Position numbers and translations under genes: made by a program | Shown: piece after piece, positions 1 through 8,991 of the stretch | Layout of the letters: every line of letters starts with the position of its first letter | Numbering within the stretch: the first letter of the stretch is position 1 | The notes under the pieces: generated by a model | Seen by the model: only the letters and a program-made list of their open reading frames with translations | Database searches by the model: none | What the model was told of the DNA's origin: nothing | From: Azoarcus sp. DD4 | GTDB lineage: Bacteria > Pseudomonadota > Gammaproteobacteria > Burkholderiales > Rhodocyclaceae | Assembly: GCF_006496635.1 (NCBI RefSeq) | Contig: NZ_CP022958.1 | Coordinates: 62,001-126,000 of the forward strand | DNA length: 64,000 bases | Direction: 5' to 3'

Positions 1-1103
1 TCGATACGGATCTCCACCCCGCCCTCGTCCTGCGCCAGCTGCAGCGTGGCCGCACCGCCACCGTACTTCAGGGCGTTGTCGACCAGGTTCTGCAGCGCGC
101 GCCGGACAGCGCGCGGCGCGCACCTGACCGGCGCCGCCAGCCGGCCCTCGATGCGCAACACCTGACCGAGGTCGGCAGCCTGGTCGGCGAGCGATTCCAC
201 CAGCGCCTGCAGATCCACCCGCGCCGTGGCCTCGACCGGCTGCGCACTGCGGGCGTAGTCCAGCCCTTCTTCGACGAGCTGGCTCATGGCGTCAATGTCG
301 GTCTCGATGCGCGCACGCGCCTGCTCGTCGGCGGGCAGGGCGCCGATGCGCAGGCGCAGGCGGGTCAATGGCGTCTTGAGATCGTGCGAGATGGCGGCGA
401 GGATCTGGGTGCGCTCGGCCAGGTTCTTCTGCAGCGCGGCCTGCATGACATTGAAGGCGCGGCTGGCCTCGACCAGTTCGCTCGCCCCGCGCTCCGGCAG
501 CGCCGGCGCGTCCAGGTTGTGACCGAGCGCATGGGCGGCCTCGGCCAGCCGGCGCAGCGGCCGCGTCGCCAGCCTTACCGCGCCCCAGGCGGCCAGCATC
601 ACCGCCAGGCTGACACCGGCCACGTAGCCGGCGATCACGCCCAGCGGCGGCGGCGCGAGCGGCGCCTTGCGGGTGGGGAAGCGCACCAGCAGGGTGTGGG
701 CGGCATCGAGCGACACCGCCAGCGCGGGAATGCCGTCTTCGCCCGGCGCCGGCGGATCGAGCATCACCCCGCGCACGTCGATCGCCGGATCGAGCCGACG
801 TCGCATCGGCGCCATCGATTCGCGCAGATGCGGCGTGTCGGCCTCGGGATGAACCACCCCCGCCGGCTCCAGTGTTGGCTGGTAGAAGCCGCGATCCAGC
901 GCCGGCATCCACTGCGCGCGCTCCGCCGGCGGCATGCGGCCGAGCAGTTGGTGCAGGAAGGCGACGTCGGCACCCATGAATTCGAACATCTGGCGCCGCG
1001 AATCGCGCGCGCTGACCGCCAGCGCGCCGCCGAAGCTGAGCACCTGGATCAGCACGGTGGCCACCACCAGGATCAGGAACACCCGCCCGGCGAGCGACTT
1101 CAC
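1..1103 (-). CDS. Sensor histidine kinase, C-terminal end outside the window
   Basis: Inner-membrane histidine kinase of the EnvZ class that should phosphorylate the response regulator encoded immediately upstream. Reading from a GTG at 1103, an N-terminal membrane segment (about residues 5-30) is followed by a periplasmic domain, a second membrane segment and a HAMP linker. The H-box AISHDLKTPLTRLR carries the phospho-acceptor His240, and an N-box (LVDNALKYGGG) lies near the window edge. The G-boxes of the ATPase domain are beyond base 1, so the gene is partial here. The GTG overlaps the regulator stop codon by 4 bp (GTGA), so the two are translationally coupled. The input signal cannot be told from sequence. 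The divergent envelope operon at 2061 is a plausible target (inference). Confidence 0.93.
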   Translation of the reverse strand, partial: MKSLAGRVFLILVVATVLIQVLSFGGALAVSARDSRRQMFEFMGADVAFLHQLLGRMPPAERAQWMPALDRGFYQPTLEPAGVVHPEADTPHLRESMAPMRRRLDPAIDVRGVMLDPPAPGEDGIPALAVSLDAAHTLLVRFPTRKAPLAPPPLGVIAGYVAGVSLAVMLAAWGAVRLATRPLRRLAEAAHALGHNLDAPALPERGASELVEASRAFNVMQAALQKNLAERTQILAAISHDLKTPLTRLRLRIGALPADEQARARIETDIDAMSQLVEEGLDYARSAQPVEATARVDLQALVESLADQAADLGQVLRIEGRLAAPVRCAPRAVRRALQNLVDNALKYGGGAATLQLAQDEGGVEIRI

Positions 1104-1870
1104 GCGCCGTCTCCGTCGCCGAAGCCCGGCGGGCGCGTCACGTGCGCGGCGACCGTCTTGCACAGCACATAGCCTTCGTTGCGTATGGTCTTGATGTAGG
1201 CCGGCTCGCGCGCGTCGTCGCCCAGGCGCTTGCGCAGCCGGCTGACGCGCAGGTCGATGGAGCGGTCGAACACATCGGCCTCGCGCCCGGCCAGGCCGAT
1301 CAGCAGCTGGTCGCGGTTCACCACGCACTGCGGGTGGTCGAGCAGGAAGCGCAGCAGCGTGTATTCAGCCGCCTGCAGCAGCGTCACGGTGCCGCCGCGC
1401 GCCACCAGATGGCGCTCCACAGTGTCGAGCAACCAGTCGCCAAAGGCGAGGTAGCGCGCCACCTCGGTGCGCACCGTGCCCGGCGGCAGCATGCGCGCCC
1501 GACGCAGTACAGCACGCACGCGAGCGAGCAGCTCGCGCGCGACGAAGGGCTTGCCGAGATAGTCGTCGGCGCCCATCTCCAGCCCGATGATGCGATCGAC
1601 GTCGTCGGCGCGCGCGGTCAGCATCACCACCGGGATCTGCGCATGGGCCGGGGTGTCGCGCAGCCAGCGGAACAGCGTCATGCCGTCCTCGCCGGGCAGC
1701 ATCAGGTCGAGCACCACCACGTCGACCGGCGCGGCCAGCAGGGCGGCACGCATCTGGCGGCCGTCGGCCGCGGTCGACACCCGCAGCGCCTGCTTGCCGA
1801 GGTAGTCGGCCAGCAGGTCGCGGATGTCGGGGTCATCGTCGACGATGAGTACGTGGTCCGGACGGTTCAT
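1100..1870 (-). CDS. OmpR/PhoB-family response regulator
   Basis: DNA-binding response regulator of 256 aa and partner of the overlapping kinase. The receiver domain (residues 5-120) has the acidic pocket DDD at 11-13, phospho-acceptor Asp55 (VVLDLMLPGEDG) and a conserved Lys in the GKPF motif. The C-terminal winged helix has the usual RVSRLRKRL recognition helix and the NEGYVL wing. The ATG at 1870 is chosen because it begins directly at the receiver fold; an in-frame upstream extension to 1966 would add only low-complexity residues. It heads a two-gene operon running left and is divergent from the ABC operon at 2061, with 190 bp between them that must hold both promoters. Confidence 0.95.
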   Translation of the reverse strand: MNRPDHVLIVDDDPDIRDLLADYLGKQALRVSTAADGRQMRAALLAAPVDVVVLDLMLPGEDGMTLFRWLRDTPAHAQIPVVMLTARADDVDRIIGLEMGADDYLGKPFVARELLARVRAVLRRARMLPPGTVRTEVARYLAFGDWLLDTVERHLVARGGTVTLLQAAEYTLLRFLLDHPQCVVNRDQLLIGLAGREADVFDRSIDLRVSRLRKRLGDDAREPAYIKTIRNEGYVLCKTVAAHVTRPPGFGDGDGA

Positions 1871-2060
1871 GGGCGTGATTGTGCCGTCATACGTGTGTCG
1901 CTGTGTATCCGCCCGTGGCCGGCGCGTATCGGCGGGGCGGGCGGCCAGCGGGCGATACAAATCCACGGCCGGCAGGACAAACCGCGGCTACACGGGCGGG
2001 CGCCCAATACGCCCATCGCGGGCCGCCACCGGGGCGCCCGCCCTGCCGGAGCACACCGCC

Positions 2061-2798
2061 ATGAACAAGGCCACACCGGATGCCGCCGCCGCGCGCACCG
2101 AACCGCTCGCCGTCCTGCGCGACATCCACAAGCGCTACCGCCTGGACAAGACCACCGTCGTCGCCCTCGACGGCGTGGATCTCGACATCGCGCCCGCCCG
2201 CTTCACCGTGATCACCGGCCCGTCGGGCAGCGGCAAGAGCACCCTGCTGCACCTGCTCGGTGCCCTCGACCGCGCCGACGCCGGCAAGATCCGCTTCGAA
2301 GGCCGCGATTTCGATGCCCTCGACGACGACGCGCTGTCTGCCTTCCGCGCGCAGCACATCGGCTTCGTGTTCCAGAGCTTCAACCTGCTACCGGTGCTGA
2401 CCGCGCTGGAAAACGTGGAATACCCGATGCGCCTCGGCGCGCTGCCCGCCGCCGCGCGCCGCGCCCGCGCGCTGGAACTGCTCGCCAGTGTCGGCCTGGC
2501 CGACAAGGCGCGCCACCGGCCGTCGGAGCTGTCCGGCGGCCAGCGCCAGCGGGTGGCGATCGCCCGCGCCCTGGCCAATGCGCCGCGCTTGCTGCTGGCC
2601 GACGAACCCACCGCCAACCTCGACCGCGCCACCGGCGCCGGCATCATCGCCCTGCTGCGCCGGCTGCAACGCGAAACCGGCACCAGCGTGGTGTTCTCCT
2701 CGCACGACCCGGCCGTGCTCGACGCGGCCGACATCCGCGTGACCCTGGTCGACGGCCGTATCGAGCACCTCGAAACCCTGGCGGAGGTGGCGGCATGA
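2061..2798 (+). CDS. ABC transporter ATP-binding protein, LolD/MacB type
   Basis: Cytoplasmic ATPase of 245 aa that should power the FtsX-type permease encoded next. Walker A GPSGSGKST is at residues 53-61. A Q-loop (FVFQSFNLLPVLTALENVEYP) typical of LolD/MacB ATPases, the signature LSGGQRQRVAIARAL, Walker B LLLADEPTANLD and an H-loop (SSHDPAV) are all present. The length matches LolD (about 230 aa). It is the first gene of an operon of four overlapping genes; the stop overlaps the next ATG (ATGA). Family knowledge says these ATPases drive lipoprotein release or mechanotransmission rather than solute import. The partners here favour an envelope lipid or lipoprotein role, but it is not the canonical lolCDE locus. 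Confidence 0.93.
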   Translation: MNKATPDAAAARTEPLAVLRDIHKRYRLDKTTVVALDGVDLDIAPARFTVITGPSGSGKSTLLHLLGALDRADAGKIRFEGRDFDALDDDALSAFRAQHIGFVFQSFNLLPVLTALENVEYPMRLGALPAAARRARALELLASVGLADKARHRPSELSGGQRQRVAIARALANAPRLLLADEPTANLDRATGAGIIALLRRLQRETGTSVVFSSHDPAVLDAADIRVTLVDGRIEHLETLAEVAA

Positions 2799-4195
2799 AC
2801 ACGCTCTTCCTCGCCTGGCGCAACGTGTTGCGCAACCGCCGCCGCAGCGCCATCACGCTCGCCACCGTCGCGGTCGCGGCGATGGCCATCGTGATGCTGG
2901 GCGGCTATGTCGCCGCCACCATCAAGGGCCTGGAGACGCTCACCGTGCGCCAGGTCGGCCATCTTCAGATCATGAACCGCGGCTACCTCGAATTCGGCCG
3001 CGCCAACCCGGCCCGCCATGCCCTGCACGACTACGGTCCGCTCGTCGGCCGCCTGCGCGCCGATCCGCAGCTGGCGCCGATGCTGCGCCTGGTGACGCCG
3101 ACACTGCAGGTGCAGGGCGTCGCCGGCCACTTCGCCAGCGCCAACTCCAGCACCTTCAGCGCCGCCGGCTGGGTAGCGGAAGACCGCGCCCGGATGCTGG
3201 CCTGGGACGGCCTGCGGCTGGGCACGCCGCCGCTGCGGACCTCGCTGCGGCCCGACCGCCCGGAAGACGGCGTGATCGGCGTCGGCCTCGCCCAGCTGCT
3301 CGACCTGTGTGACGCGCTGTCCATCGCCGACTGCATCCGCGCCCCGGCAGCCGCCGTCCCGGTCGCGGCCGCTCCCATCGACGCCGACCTCGCCGCACTC
3401 AGCCGGCAGGCGCGCCAGGCCGGACCGGCCGCGCCCGCCGACGGCGCGGTGGCGGTGGATCTGCTCGCCGCCGGCGCCAGCGGCGCGCCCAACATCGTCC
3501 GCATGACGGTGGCACGCGCCGAACGCCAGGGCGTGCGCGAGCTCGACATGATGCACGTCGGCCTGCCGCTGGCGCTGGCGCAGCGGCTGGTGTTCGGCGG
3601 CAGCGCGGCGGGTGCGTCGGCGCTGGTGCTGCAGCTCGAAGACAGCGCCCGCCTGGCCGAGGCGCGGGCGCGGGTCGAGGCCGTGGTGCGCGACTACGCC
3701 GGCGACACGCTGGAAGTGCGACCCTTCGCCGAGGTATCGCCGAGCTACAATCAGGTCGTCCGCATGTTCCGCACCCTGTTCGGCTTCGTCTCGCTGCTGA
3801 TGGCGGTGGTGACGCTGTTCGCGGTGGCCAACACCGTGAACATGGCGGTGAGCGAACGCACCGGCGAAATCGGCTCGCTGCGCGCGATCGGCCTGCCGCG
3901 GGCACGCATCCGCCGTATGTTCGTGCTCGAAGGCGGGCTGGTGGGCGCCTTCGGCGCCGCGCTGGGCATCGTGCTGGCGCTGGTGCTGGCCGCCGGCCTG
4001 ATCAACCAGGCCGGCTCCAGCTGGACGCCGCCGGGCAACACCACGCCGGTGCCGATCACCGTCGACGTGCAGGGTAGCGCCCGGCTCTGCCTCGGCACCC
4101 TGCTGGCGATGACCGCGATCGCCTGCCTCTCGTCGTGGTGGCCCGCCCGCCGCGCCGCCCGTCTCGAAATCGTGGAGGCCCTGCGCCATGCCTGA
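2795..4195 (+). CDS. FtsX-family ABC permease, LolC/E-like
   Basis: Inner-membrane permease of 466 aa. An N-terminal membrane segment follows the motif WRNVLRNRRRSAITLATVAV (residues 6-25). A large periplasmic domain of about 280 residues comes next, then three C-terminal membrane segments (about residues 325-345, 375-395 and 425-450). The FtsX signature lies in the last third, with SERTGEIGSLRAIGLPR and a WWPARRAARLEIVEALRHA tail. This is the four-helix topology of LolC/E and MacB-type mechanotransmission permeases. The start overlaps the ATPase stop by 4 bp and the end overlaps the LolA-like gene by 8 bp, so stoichiometric co-translation is likely. It presumably works as a homodimer, since no second permease is present. 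Confidence 0.92.
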   Translation: MNTLFLAWRNVLRNRRRSAITLATVAVAAMAIVMLGGYVAATIKGLETLTVRQVGHLQIMNRGYLEFGRANPARHALHDYGPLVGRLRADPQLAPMLRLVTPTLQVQGVAGHFASANSSTFSAAGWVAEDRARMLAWDGLRLGTPPLRTSLRPDRPEDGVIGVGLAQLLDLCDALSIADCIRAPAAAVPVAAAPIDADLAALSRQARQAGPAAPADGAVAVDLLAAGASGAPNIVRMTVARAERQGVRELDMMHVGLPLALAQRLVFGGSAAGASALVLQLEDSARLAEARARVEAVVRDYAGDTLEVRPFAEVSPSYNQVVRMFRTLFGFVSLLMAVVTLFAVANTVNMAVSERTGEIGSLRAIGLPRARIRRMFVLEGGLVGAFGAALGIVLALVLAAGLINQAGSSWTPPGNTTPVPITVDVQGSARLCLGTLLAMTAIACLSSWWPARRAARLEIVEALRHA

Positions 4196-5006
4196 TTCCA
4201 CCGTCCACCGCGGCGGGCGCCGCCGCCTGCTCTTCGCGGCCTGCTGCCTCGCTGCCGGTTACGCCCTGCCCGAGGCGGTACGCGCCGCCATCGCCGACGA
4301 TGAAGCCCTCGCCCTGCTCGCCGGCAGCGACCGTGTGCGCAACCTGCCCGGCAGCTTCTCGGTGCGCATCGCGCTGACCGAGTTCCGCCAGGGCAGCCAG
4401 ACCGGCAGCTCGGTGCTCACGGTGTATTCCCGCCCGGCGCCGGACAGCGGCCAGTACAACAACCTGGTGCGCTTCGTCGCCCCGGCGCGCGATGCCGGCA
4501 AGCTGATGCTGCGGCGCGGGCTGGACCTCTGGTTCCACGACCCGGCGAGCGGTGCCAGCGTGCGCATCTCGCCGCAGCAGCGCCTGCTCGGCCAGGCCAG
4601 CAACGGCGACGTGATGAGCACCAATCTCGCCCGCGACTACCGCGCCGAACTGGTCGGGCGCGAAAGCCTGCGCGACGGCGACGGCCAGACCCGCGAGGCT
4701 GCCCGCCTGCGCCTCACCGCGCTGCGCGACGACGTACCCTATCCGCTGGCCGATTACTGGATAGCCCCCGACGACCACCACCCGCTGATGGCCCGCTACC
4801 ACAGCGCCGAGGGCCGCCTGCTGAAGACCGCCTACTTCCGCAAGTACCGCGACGTGCTGGGCGTGCTGCGGCCGACCGAGACGGTGATCATCGACGGACT
4901 CGACCCCGACTGGGTGACCGTCATGCAGCTCTCCCGGCACACCCTCCGCGAGGTGCCGGACGCCTGGCTGCAGCGCGACTACCTGCCGCGCTTCGCCGGC
5001 GAATGA
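4188..5006 (+). CDS. LolA-like periplasmic protein (outer membrane lipoprotein-sorting family)
   Basis: A 272-aa exported protein with an N-terminal RRRLLFAACCLAAG stretch and an Ala-x-Ala-like cleavage zone near residue 33 (RAAIADDEA). The body resembles the LolA-like family annotated as outer membrane lipoprotein-sorting protein (the PF17131 type): an N-terminal beta strand region (SFSVRIALTEF), then WFHDPASGASVRISPQQR and DYRAELVGRES. These proteins have a half-barrel that binds acyl chains. Its place between an FtsX permease and a predicted outer-membrane barrel suggests that it carries a hydrophobic cargo across the periplasm (inference). It overlaps both neighbours (8 bp and 4 bp). The identity of the cargo is unknown. 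Confidence 0.82.
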   Translation: MPDSTVHRGGRRRLLFAACCLAAGYALPEAVRAAIADDEALALLAGSDRVRNLPGSFSVRIALTEFRQGSQTGSSVLTVYSRPAPDSGQYNNLVRFVAPARDAGKLMLRRGLDLWFHDPASGASVRISPQQRLLGQASNGDVMSTNLARDYRAELVGRESLRDGDGQTREAARLRLTALRDDVPYPLADYWIAPDDHHPLMARYHSAEGRLLKTAYFRKYRDVLGVLRPTETVIIDGLDPDWVTVMQLSRHTLREVPDAWLQRDYLPRFAGE

Positions 5007-6253
5007 GCGCCGCCGTACGGCCGCCCGCCGGGGGCGCGCCCTTTCCGTGGGAGGAGGTTGCGGGGCGGCAGCTCGGCCGTCCCTTGGGCTTCCTGCGCGC
5101 GCTGGGGACGGTCGTGTCCCTGCTGCTCGCCGCGGCCGGCCCGCCCGCGGCGGCAGCCGGCTTCGACCCGCTCGCGCTGCAGCCGGAAACCGCCGACGCC
5201 GATGACACCGCAGCCGCCCCGGCCAGCTGGCACGGCAGCGGCCCCGGCCTGCGGCTGGAACTCGCGCGCGAACAGCAGGAGCGAGCCAGTGGCGGAACGC
5301 AGGGCTACGGCAGCGTGGTGCTCGACTTCCGCGGCGAATGGCGGGCAGCGGCGGGCCTGCGGCTGGCGCTGTCCAACCGCTACGAGCGCCGCAGCGGCGG
5401 CGACGGCACGCGCCAGCGCAACGCCCTGCGCGAAGCCTATGCCAGCCTCGCCGCGGCGCCGGGCTGGTACGTGGACCTCGGCCGCATCAACTGGCGCAAC
5501 GGCGTCGGCAGTGGCTACAACCCGACCGACTACCTCAAGCGCGGTGCCGACATCGAGCAGGGCAGCCTCGACCCGCGCGCCCAGCGCGAAAACCGGCTCG
5601 GCACGGTGATGCTGCGCCAGCAGTGGGTCGGCGCCGCAGGCTCGGCCCAGCTCGCCCTCATCCCGGCGCTGGCCGCCGGCCCGGAAAGCAGCCTGACCGC
5701 CCCCGGCTGGTCGCGCACCAACCGCGACCGCGCCGCCCTGCTCAAGCTCTCCCCCTCGCTGGACGAGCACACCAGCCTCGATCTGCTCGCCTACGCCCGC
5801 GCCGGCGAAGGCCCGCAAGTCGGCGCCAATCTCACCCGCCTGCTGGGCGCTGCGTGGGTGGTGCATGCGGAATTTTCCAGCGGCCGCCGCGCCGCGGCCG
5901 ACGGCGCACCGCTGCGCCATGCCGACGACAGCGCCCTCGGCCTCGCCTGGACCACCGCGGCCGGCGCGGTGCTGACGCTGGAACACCAGCGCGACGGCGC
6001 CGCCCGCCAGCGCGCGCTGTTCGCCCGCCTCGCCTGGGACGACGCCTTCGGCATCGCCGGCCTGGACGTCTCCGCCTTCGTGCGCCGCACCCTGGACAGC
6101 CCTGCGCGGCGCTGGCAGATCGAACTCGGCTGGGCCGCCGGCGACCGCGACGACATCCGCCTGCGCTGGGCCGGCAGCCACGGCGCAGCAGACCCGGCCG
6201 CCGCCCTCACTCCCCGCCACAGCCTGAACCTGGCGTGGCTGCACGCCTTCTAG
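5003..6253 (+). CDS. Predicted outer-membrane beta-barrel protein
   Basis: A 416-aa protein I do not recognise by family. A hydrophobic export segment (about residues 30-52, LGTVVSLLLAAAGPPAAAAG) is followed by alternating hydrophobic/polar strands, many Trp and Tyr residues, and a C-terminal Phe after HSLNLAWLHAF, as expected of an outer-membrane barrel. The motif DLGRINWRNGVGSGYNPTDY is reminiscent of porin-like or alginate-export-like barrels. The true start may be internal, because the first 25 residues before the hydrophobic segment are unusually long for a signal peptide. It is the last gene of the ABC operon (ATGA overlap upstream) and the best candidate for the outer-membrane end of that pathway (inference). 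Confidence 0.7.
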   Translation: MSAAVRPPAGGAPFPWEEVAGRQLGRPLGFLRALGTVVSLLLAAAGPPAAAAGFDPLALQPETADADDTAAAPASWHGSGPGLRLELAREQQERASGGTQGYGSVVLDFRGEWRAAAGLRLALSNRYERRSGGDGTRQRNALREAYASLAAAPGWYVDLGRINWRNGVGSGYNPTDYLKRGADIEQGSLDPRAQRENRLGTVMLRQQWVGAAGSAQLALIPALAAGPESSLTAPGWSRTNRDRAALLKLSPSLDEHTSLDLLAYARAGEGPQVGANLTRLLGAAWVVHAEFSSGRRAAADGAPLRHADDSALGLAWTTAAGAVLTLEHQRDGAARQRALFARLAWDDAFGIAGLDVSAFVRRTLDSPARRWQIELGWAAGDRDDIRLRWAGSHGAADPAAALTPRHSLNLAWLHAF

Positions 6254-6352
6254 CGCCGTGCCGCCACCGCCAGCCGGTTGAAGGCGTTGATCAAGCGTAC
6301 GATGGCCCATGACCCAGTACCAAGAATCGATCGAGCGAGTGGGACAAGCGCC

Positions 6353-7768
6353 ATGACCGGATTGAACCTGCACCCCGACCGCGCCCTCGCCACGCCGGTC
6401 TACCTGCAGCTCTACCAGCGCTTTCGCAGCGCCATCGCCGAGGGGCGGCTGCGCCCCGGCGACCGCGTGCCGGCGGTGCGGGCGCTGGCGAGCGAGCTCA
6501 ACCTCGCGCGCGGCACGGTGGAGGCGGCCTACCAGCTGCTGATCGGCGAGGGCTACCTGCAGCCGCGCGGCCCCGCCGGCACCGTGGTGGCGCCGCAGCT
6601 CGCCACCCACGCCTATGCCGCGGTGGCGCCGCGCAGCGCACCGTCGGCAGTGGTCGATCCCGGCCGTCACGACGGCCTCGCGCCGCCGCCCTTCCAGCTC
6701 GGCCTGCCGGCGCTGGATGCCTTTCCGCGCAAGCTGTGGAACCGGCTGGCAGGACACCGGCTGCGCAGCATCACCGCCGCCGGCCTCGGCTATCCGCCCG
6801 CCCAGGGCGATCCGGCGCTGCGCGCGGCCATCGCCGCCTACCTGGGCATCTCGCGCGGCATCGCCTGCGCGCCGGAACAGGTCTTCGTCACCGCCGGCTA
6901 CCGCGGCGCGCTCGACCTCGTCTGCCGCAGCCTGCAGCAGCAGGGCGACGCCTGCTGGTTCGAGGACCCCGGCTACTTCCACGCCCGCGACTTCCTGCGC
7001 GGCGCCGGCATGCGGCTGGTGCCGGTGCCGGTGGACGAGGACGGCCTGCGGGTGGCGGACGGCCTCGCTCTCGCGCCGGACGCGCGCTTCGCCGTCGTCA
7101 CGCCGTCGCACCAGAGCCCGCTCGGGGTGTCGTTGTCGCTCGCGCGCCGGCTCGCCCTGCTCGACTGGGCCGGCGCGCGCGGCGCCTGGATCGTCGAGGA
7201 CGACTACGACAGCGAATACCGCTACCACGGCCGCCCGCTACCGGCGCTGAAGAGCATCGACCGCGAAGGCCGCGTGCTCTACACCGGCACCTTCAGCAAG
7301 GTGCTCTTCCCCGGCCTGCGGCTGGCCTACCTGGTGGTGCCGCCCGGCGAAGTCGAGCGCTTCCGCCACACCGCCGAGGTCTTCCAGCAATACTGCCCGG
7401 CGCTGCTGCAGGCGACGGTGGCGGACTTTCTCGTGCAGGGCCATTTCGGCCGCCACCTCAAGAAGATGCGCAGACTGTACGCCGAACGCCGCGGCCATCT
7501 GGTCGACGCCCTGCACGCCACGCTCGGAGACAGGCTGCGGATCGACCTGCGCGCCGGCGGCATCCACCTGCTGGCGCGGCTGCCGGACGGCGCCGACGAT
7601 CAGGCACTGGCAGCCAGCGCCAACGCCCGGGGCCTGGCGGTGCTGCCGCTGTCGGGCTGGATACAGGGCGACGACGCCCGGCGCGGCCTGCTGCTGGGTT
7701 TCACCAACATCGCCGGTGCGGACGAAGCGCGCCGGCTGTGCGGGCGCCTGCGCGACGCGCTGGGCTGA
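6353..7768 (+). CDS. MocR/PdxR-type GntR regulator with aminotransferase fold
   Basis: Transcription factor of 471 aa. A GntR winged helix (residues 10-80, with RPGDRVPAVRALASELNLA) is joined by a linker to a fold-type I aminotransferase domain. The PLP-binding lysine is Lys316 in TGTFSKVLFPGLRLAY, and the PLP ring contact is in VEDDYDSEYRY. MocR regulators bind PLP or an external aldimine and control pyridoxal, GABA or taurine genes. None of those targets is adjacent, so the ligand is unassigned. The ATG at 6353 places the winged helix at the usual distance; an ATG at 6302 would add 17 residues. It is a single gene with its own leader. Confidence 0.9.
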   Translation: MTGLNLHPDRALATPVYLQLYQRFRSAIAEGRLRPGDRVPAVRALASELNLARGTVEAAYQLLIGEGYLQPRGPAGTVVAPQLATHAYAAVAPRSAPSAVVDPGRHDGLAPPPFQLGLPALDAFPRKLWNRLAGHRLRSITAAGLGYPPAQGDPALRAAIAAYLGISRGIACAPEQVFVTAGYRGALDLVCRSLQQQGDACWFEDPGYFHARDFLRGAGMRLVPVPVDEDGLRVADGLALAPDARFAVVTPSHQSPLGVSLSLARRLALLDWAGARGAWIVEDDYDSEYRYHGRPLPALKSIDREGRVLYTGTFSKVLFPGLRLAYLVVPPGEVERFRHTAEVFQQYCPALLQATVADFLVQGHFGRHLKKMRRLYAERRGHLVDALHATLGDRLRIDLRAGGIHLLARLPDGADDQALAASANARGLAVLPLSGWIQGDDARRGLLLGFTNIAGADEARRLCGRLRDALG

Positions 7769-7856
7769 GCGGGCGGCCCCCAGACCGCCGATACTCGCTA
7801 CACTCGGCGCCCGATGCCATGCCCGTGGCACATCACCATGACATTCCGGGACCGCC

Positions 7857-8891
7857 GTGCTGCTCTCCACCGCAAACACGCTCGCACTGCTGCTGATCGG
7901 CTACTCGCTGTTCAGCGCCCTCACGCTGGCGCTCACCCGCTTCCGGCGCGAAGACTACCCGGGCCAGCCGCTTTCGCGCCTTGCCGGCCTGTCGCTGCTG
8001 CTGGCCCTCGGCGCGCTGCAGCTGGCGCATCTGGCCTGGCTGCGGTTCGACCTGCCGTGGGTGGATACCGCGGCCTACCGCCTGACCCTCTATCTGGTGG
8101 CACCGGCCTTCTTCCTCTTCGGCCGGCCCATCCTCGATCCGCAGCTGCCGGCCGGGCTGCGCCCCGGCCTGCTGTGGCATGCGCTGCCCCTGGCACTGCT
8201 GCCGCTGTTACCGGCGACGCCAAGCCGATCCCTGGCCTTCCTGATCGGCGCCGGCTACCTCGCCTGGCTCGCGCGCACCCTCTACCGCCTGCGCCACGCG
8301 CGCAGCGGCTACCGGCGCGAGATCCTGCTGCTGGGTGGCGTTTTCGTCATCGCGCTGGCCGCTTCGCTGTTCGGCCTGATCCAGCCCGCCTTGCCCGACA
8401 AGCTGTACTTCAGCCTCTACGCCGCGGCCATCGGCCTCGCCTTCGTCCTGGTGCAGCTGACACTGGACCTGCGCCCGCAGCTGCCGGCCGAAGTGCGGGA
8501 GACCGCGCAGAGCGCATACGCCACATCGACGCTCGGCAACGTCGATTGCGAGCACGCGCTCGCTGCGCTGGCGCAATCGATGGGGCGGGACAGGCTATAC
8601 GCCGATCCCGGCCTGAGCCTGCCGACGCTGGCCGAACGCCTCGGCCTCAGCCCCCACCAGTTGTCGGAACTCATCAACACCCGGCTGGGCAAGGGTTTTT
8701 CCCGCTACTTGCGGGAACAGCGCGTCGACGCGGCCAAGGCCATGCTGCTGGCCGAACCCTCGGCGTCGGTGCTGTCGGTCGGGCTCAGTGTCGGCTTCGG
8801 CACCCAGTCCAACTTCTATGCCGCGTTCCGCGAAATCGAGGGCATGACGCCCGGCCAGTACCGCAAGCAGGCTTCCGGCGCACCGGAATGA
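7857..8891 (+). CDS. Membrane-anchored AraC-family transcriptional regulator
   Basis: A 344-aa regulator with about six or seven hydrophobic helices in residues 1-205 and a cytoplasmic AraC/XylS double helix-turn-helix in residues 235-340. The DNA-binding part shows LSLPTLAERLGLSPHQLSEL, the linker helix, and VGFGTQSNFYAAFREIEGMTPGQYRK, which is diagnostic of the family. The start is a GTG at 7857 placed at the first membrane helix. The N-terminal half resembles the 7TM sensor modules seen in other membrane-bound AraC proteins, so the signal may be lipid or envelope derived (inference). Directly downstream is a tandem 12-bp repeat with a 22-bp period (8895-8928), then a four-gene operon that it probably controls. 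Confidence 0.9.
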   Translation: MLLSTANTLALLLIGYSLFSALTLALTRFRREDYPGQPLSRLAGLSLLLALGALQLAHLAWLRFDLPWVDTAAYRLTLYLVAPAFFLFGRPILDPQLPAGLRPGLLWHALPLALLPLLPATPSRSLAFLIGAGYLAWLARTLYRLRHARSGYRREILLLGGVFVIALAASLFGLIQPALPDKLYFSLYAAAIGLAFVLVQLTLDLRPQLPAEVRETAQSAYATSTLGNVDCEHALAALAQSMGRDRLYADPGLSLPTLAERLGLSPHQLSELINTRLGKGFSRYLREQRVDAAKAMLLAEPSASVLSVGLSVGFGTQSNFYAAFREIEGMTPGQYRKQASGAPE

Positions 8892-8894
8892 TCA

Positions 8895-8928
8895 TTTCGC
8901 ACAGGAGAACTGCTCCTTTCGGATAGGA
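8895..8928 (+). promoter_or_regulatory. Tandem direct repeat, predicted AraC-type operator
   Basis: TTTCGCACAGGA (8895-8906) and TTTCGGATAGGA (8917-8928) match at 10 of 12 positions and are spaced 22 bp start to start, two helical turns. AraC-family dimers typically bind such direct repeats with a 21-22 bp period. The site begins 3 bp after the stop of the membrane-bound AraC gene and ends 63 bp before the ATG of the next operon, an appropriate place for activation. The repeat is seen directly; the binding is inferred. Confidence 0.6.
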
Positions 8929-8991
8929 AAGGAAGCGCCCGGCGACAGCGCTCGCCACAGTGGGATGGCCTTCAACACACAGGAGCCTCCC

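Noticed and set aside
1894..1909. Tandem TGTGTCGC/TGTGTATC in the gap between the response regulator and the ABC operon
   Set aside because: Two imperfect 8-bp copies are too little to call an OmpR-type box; the period (8 bp) does not fit the usual 10-11 bp.
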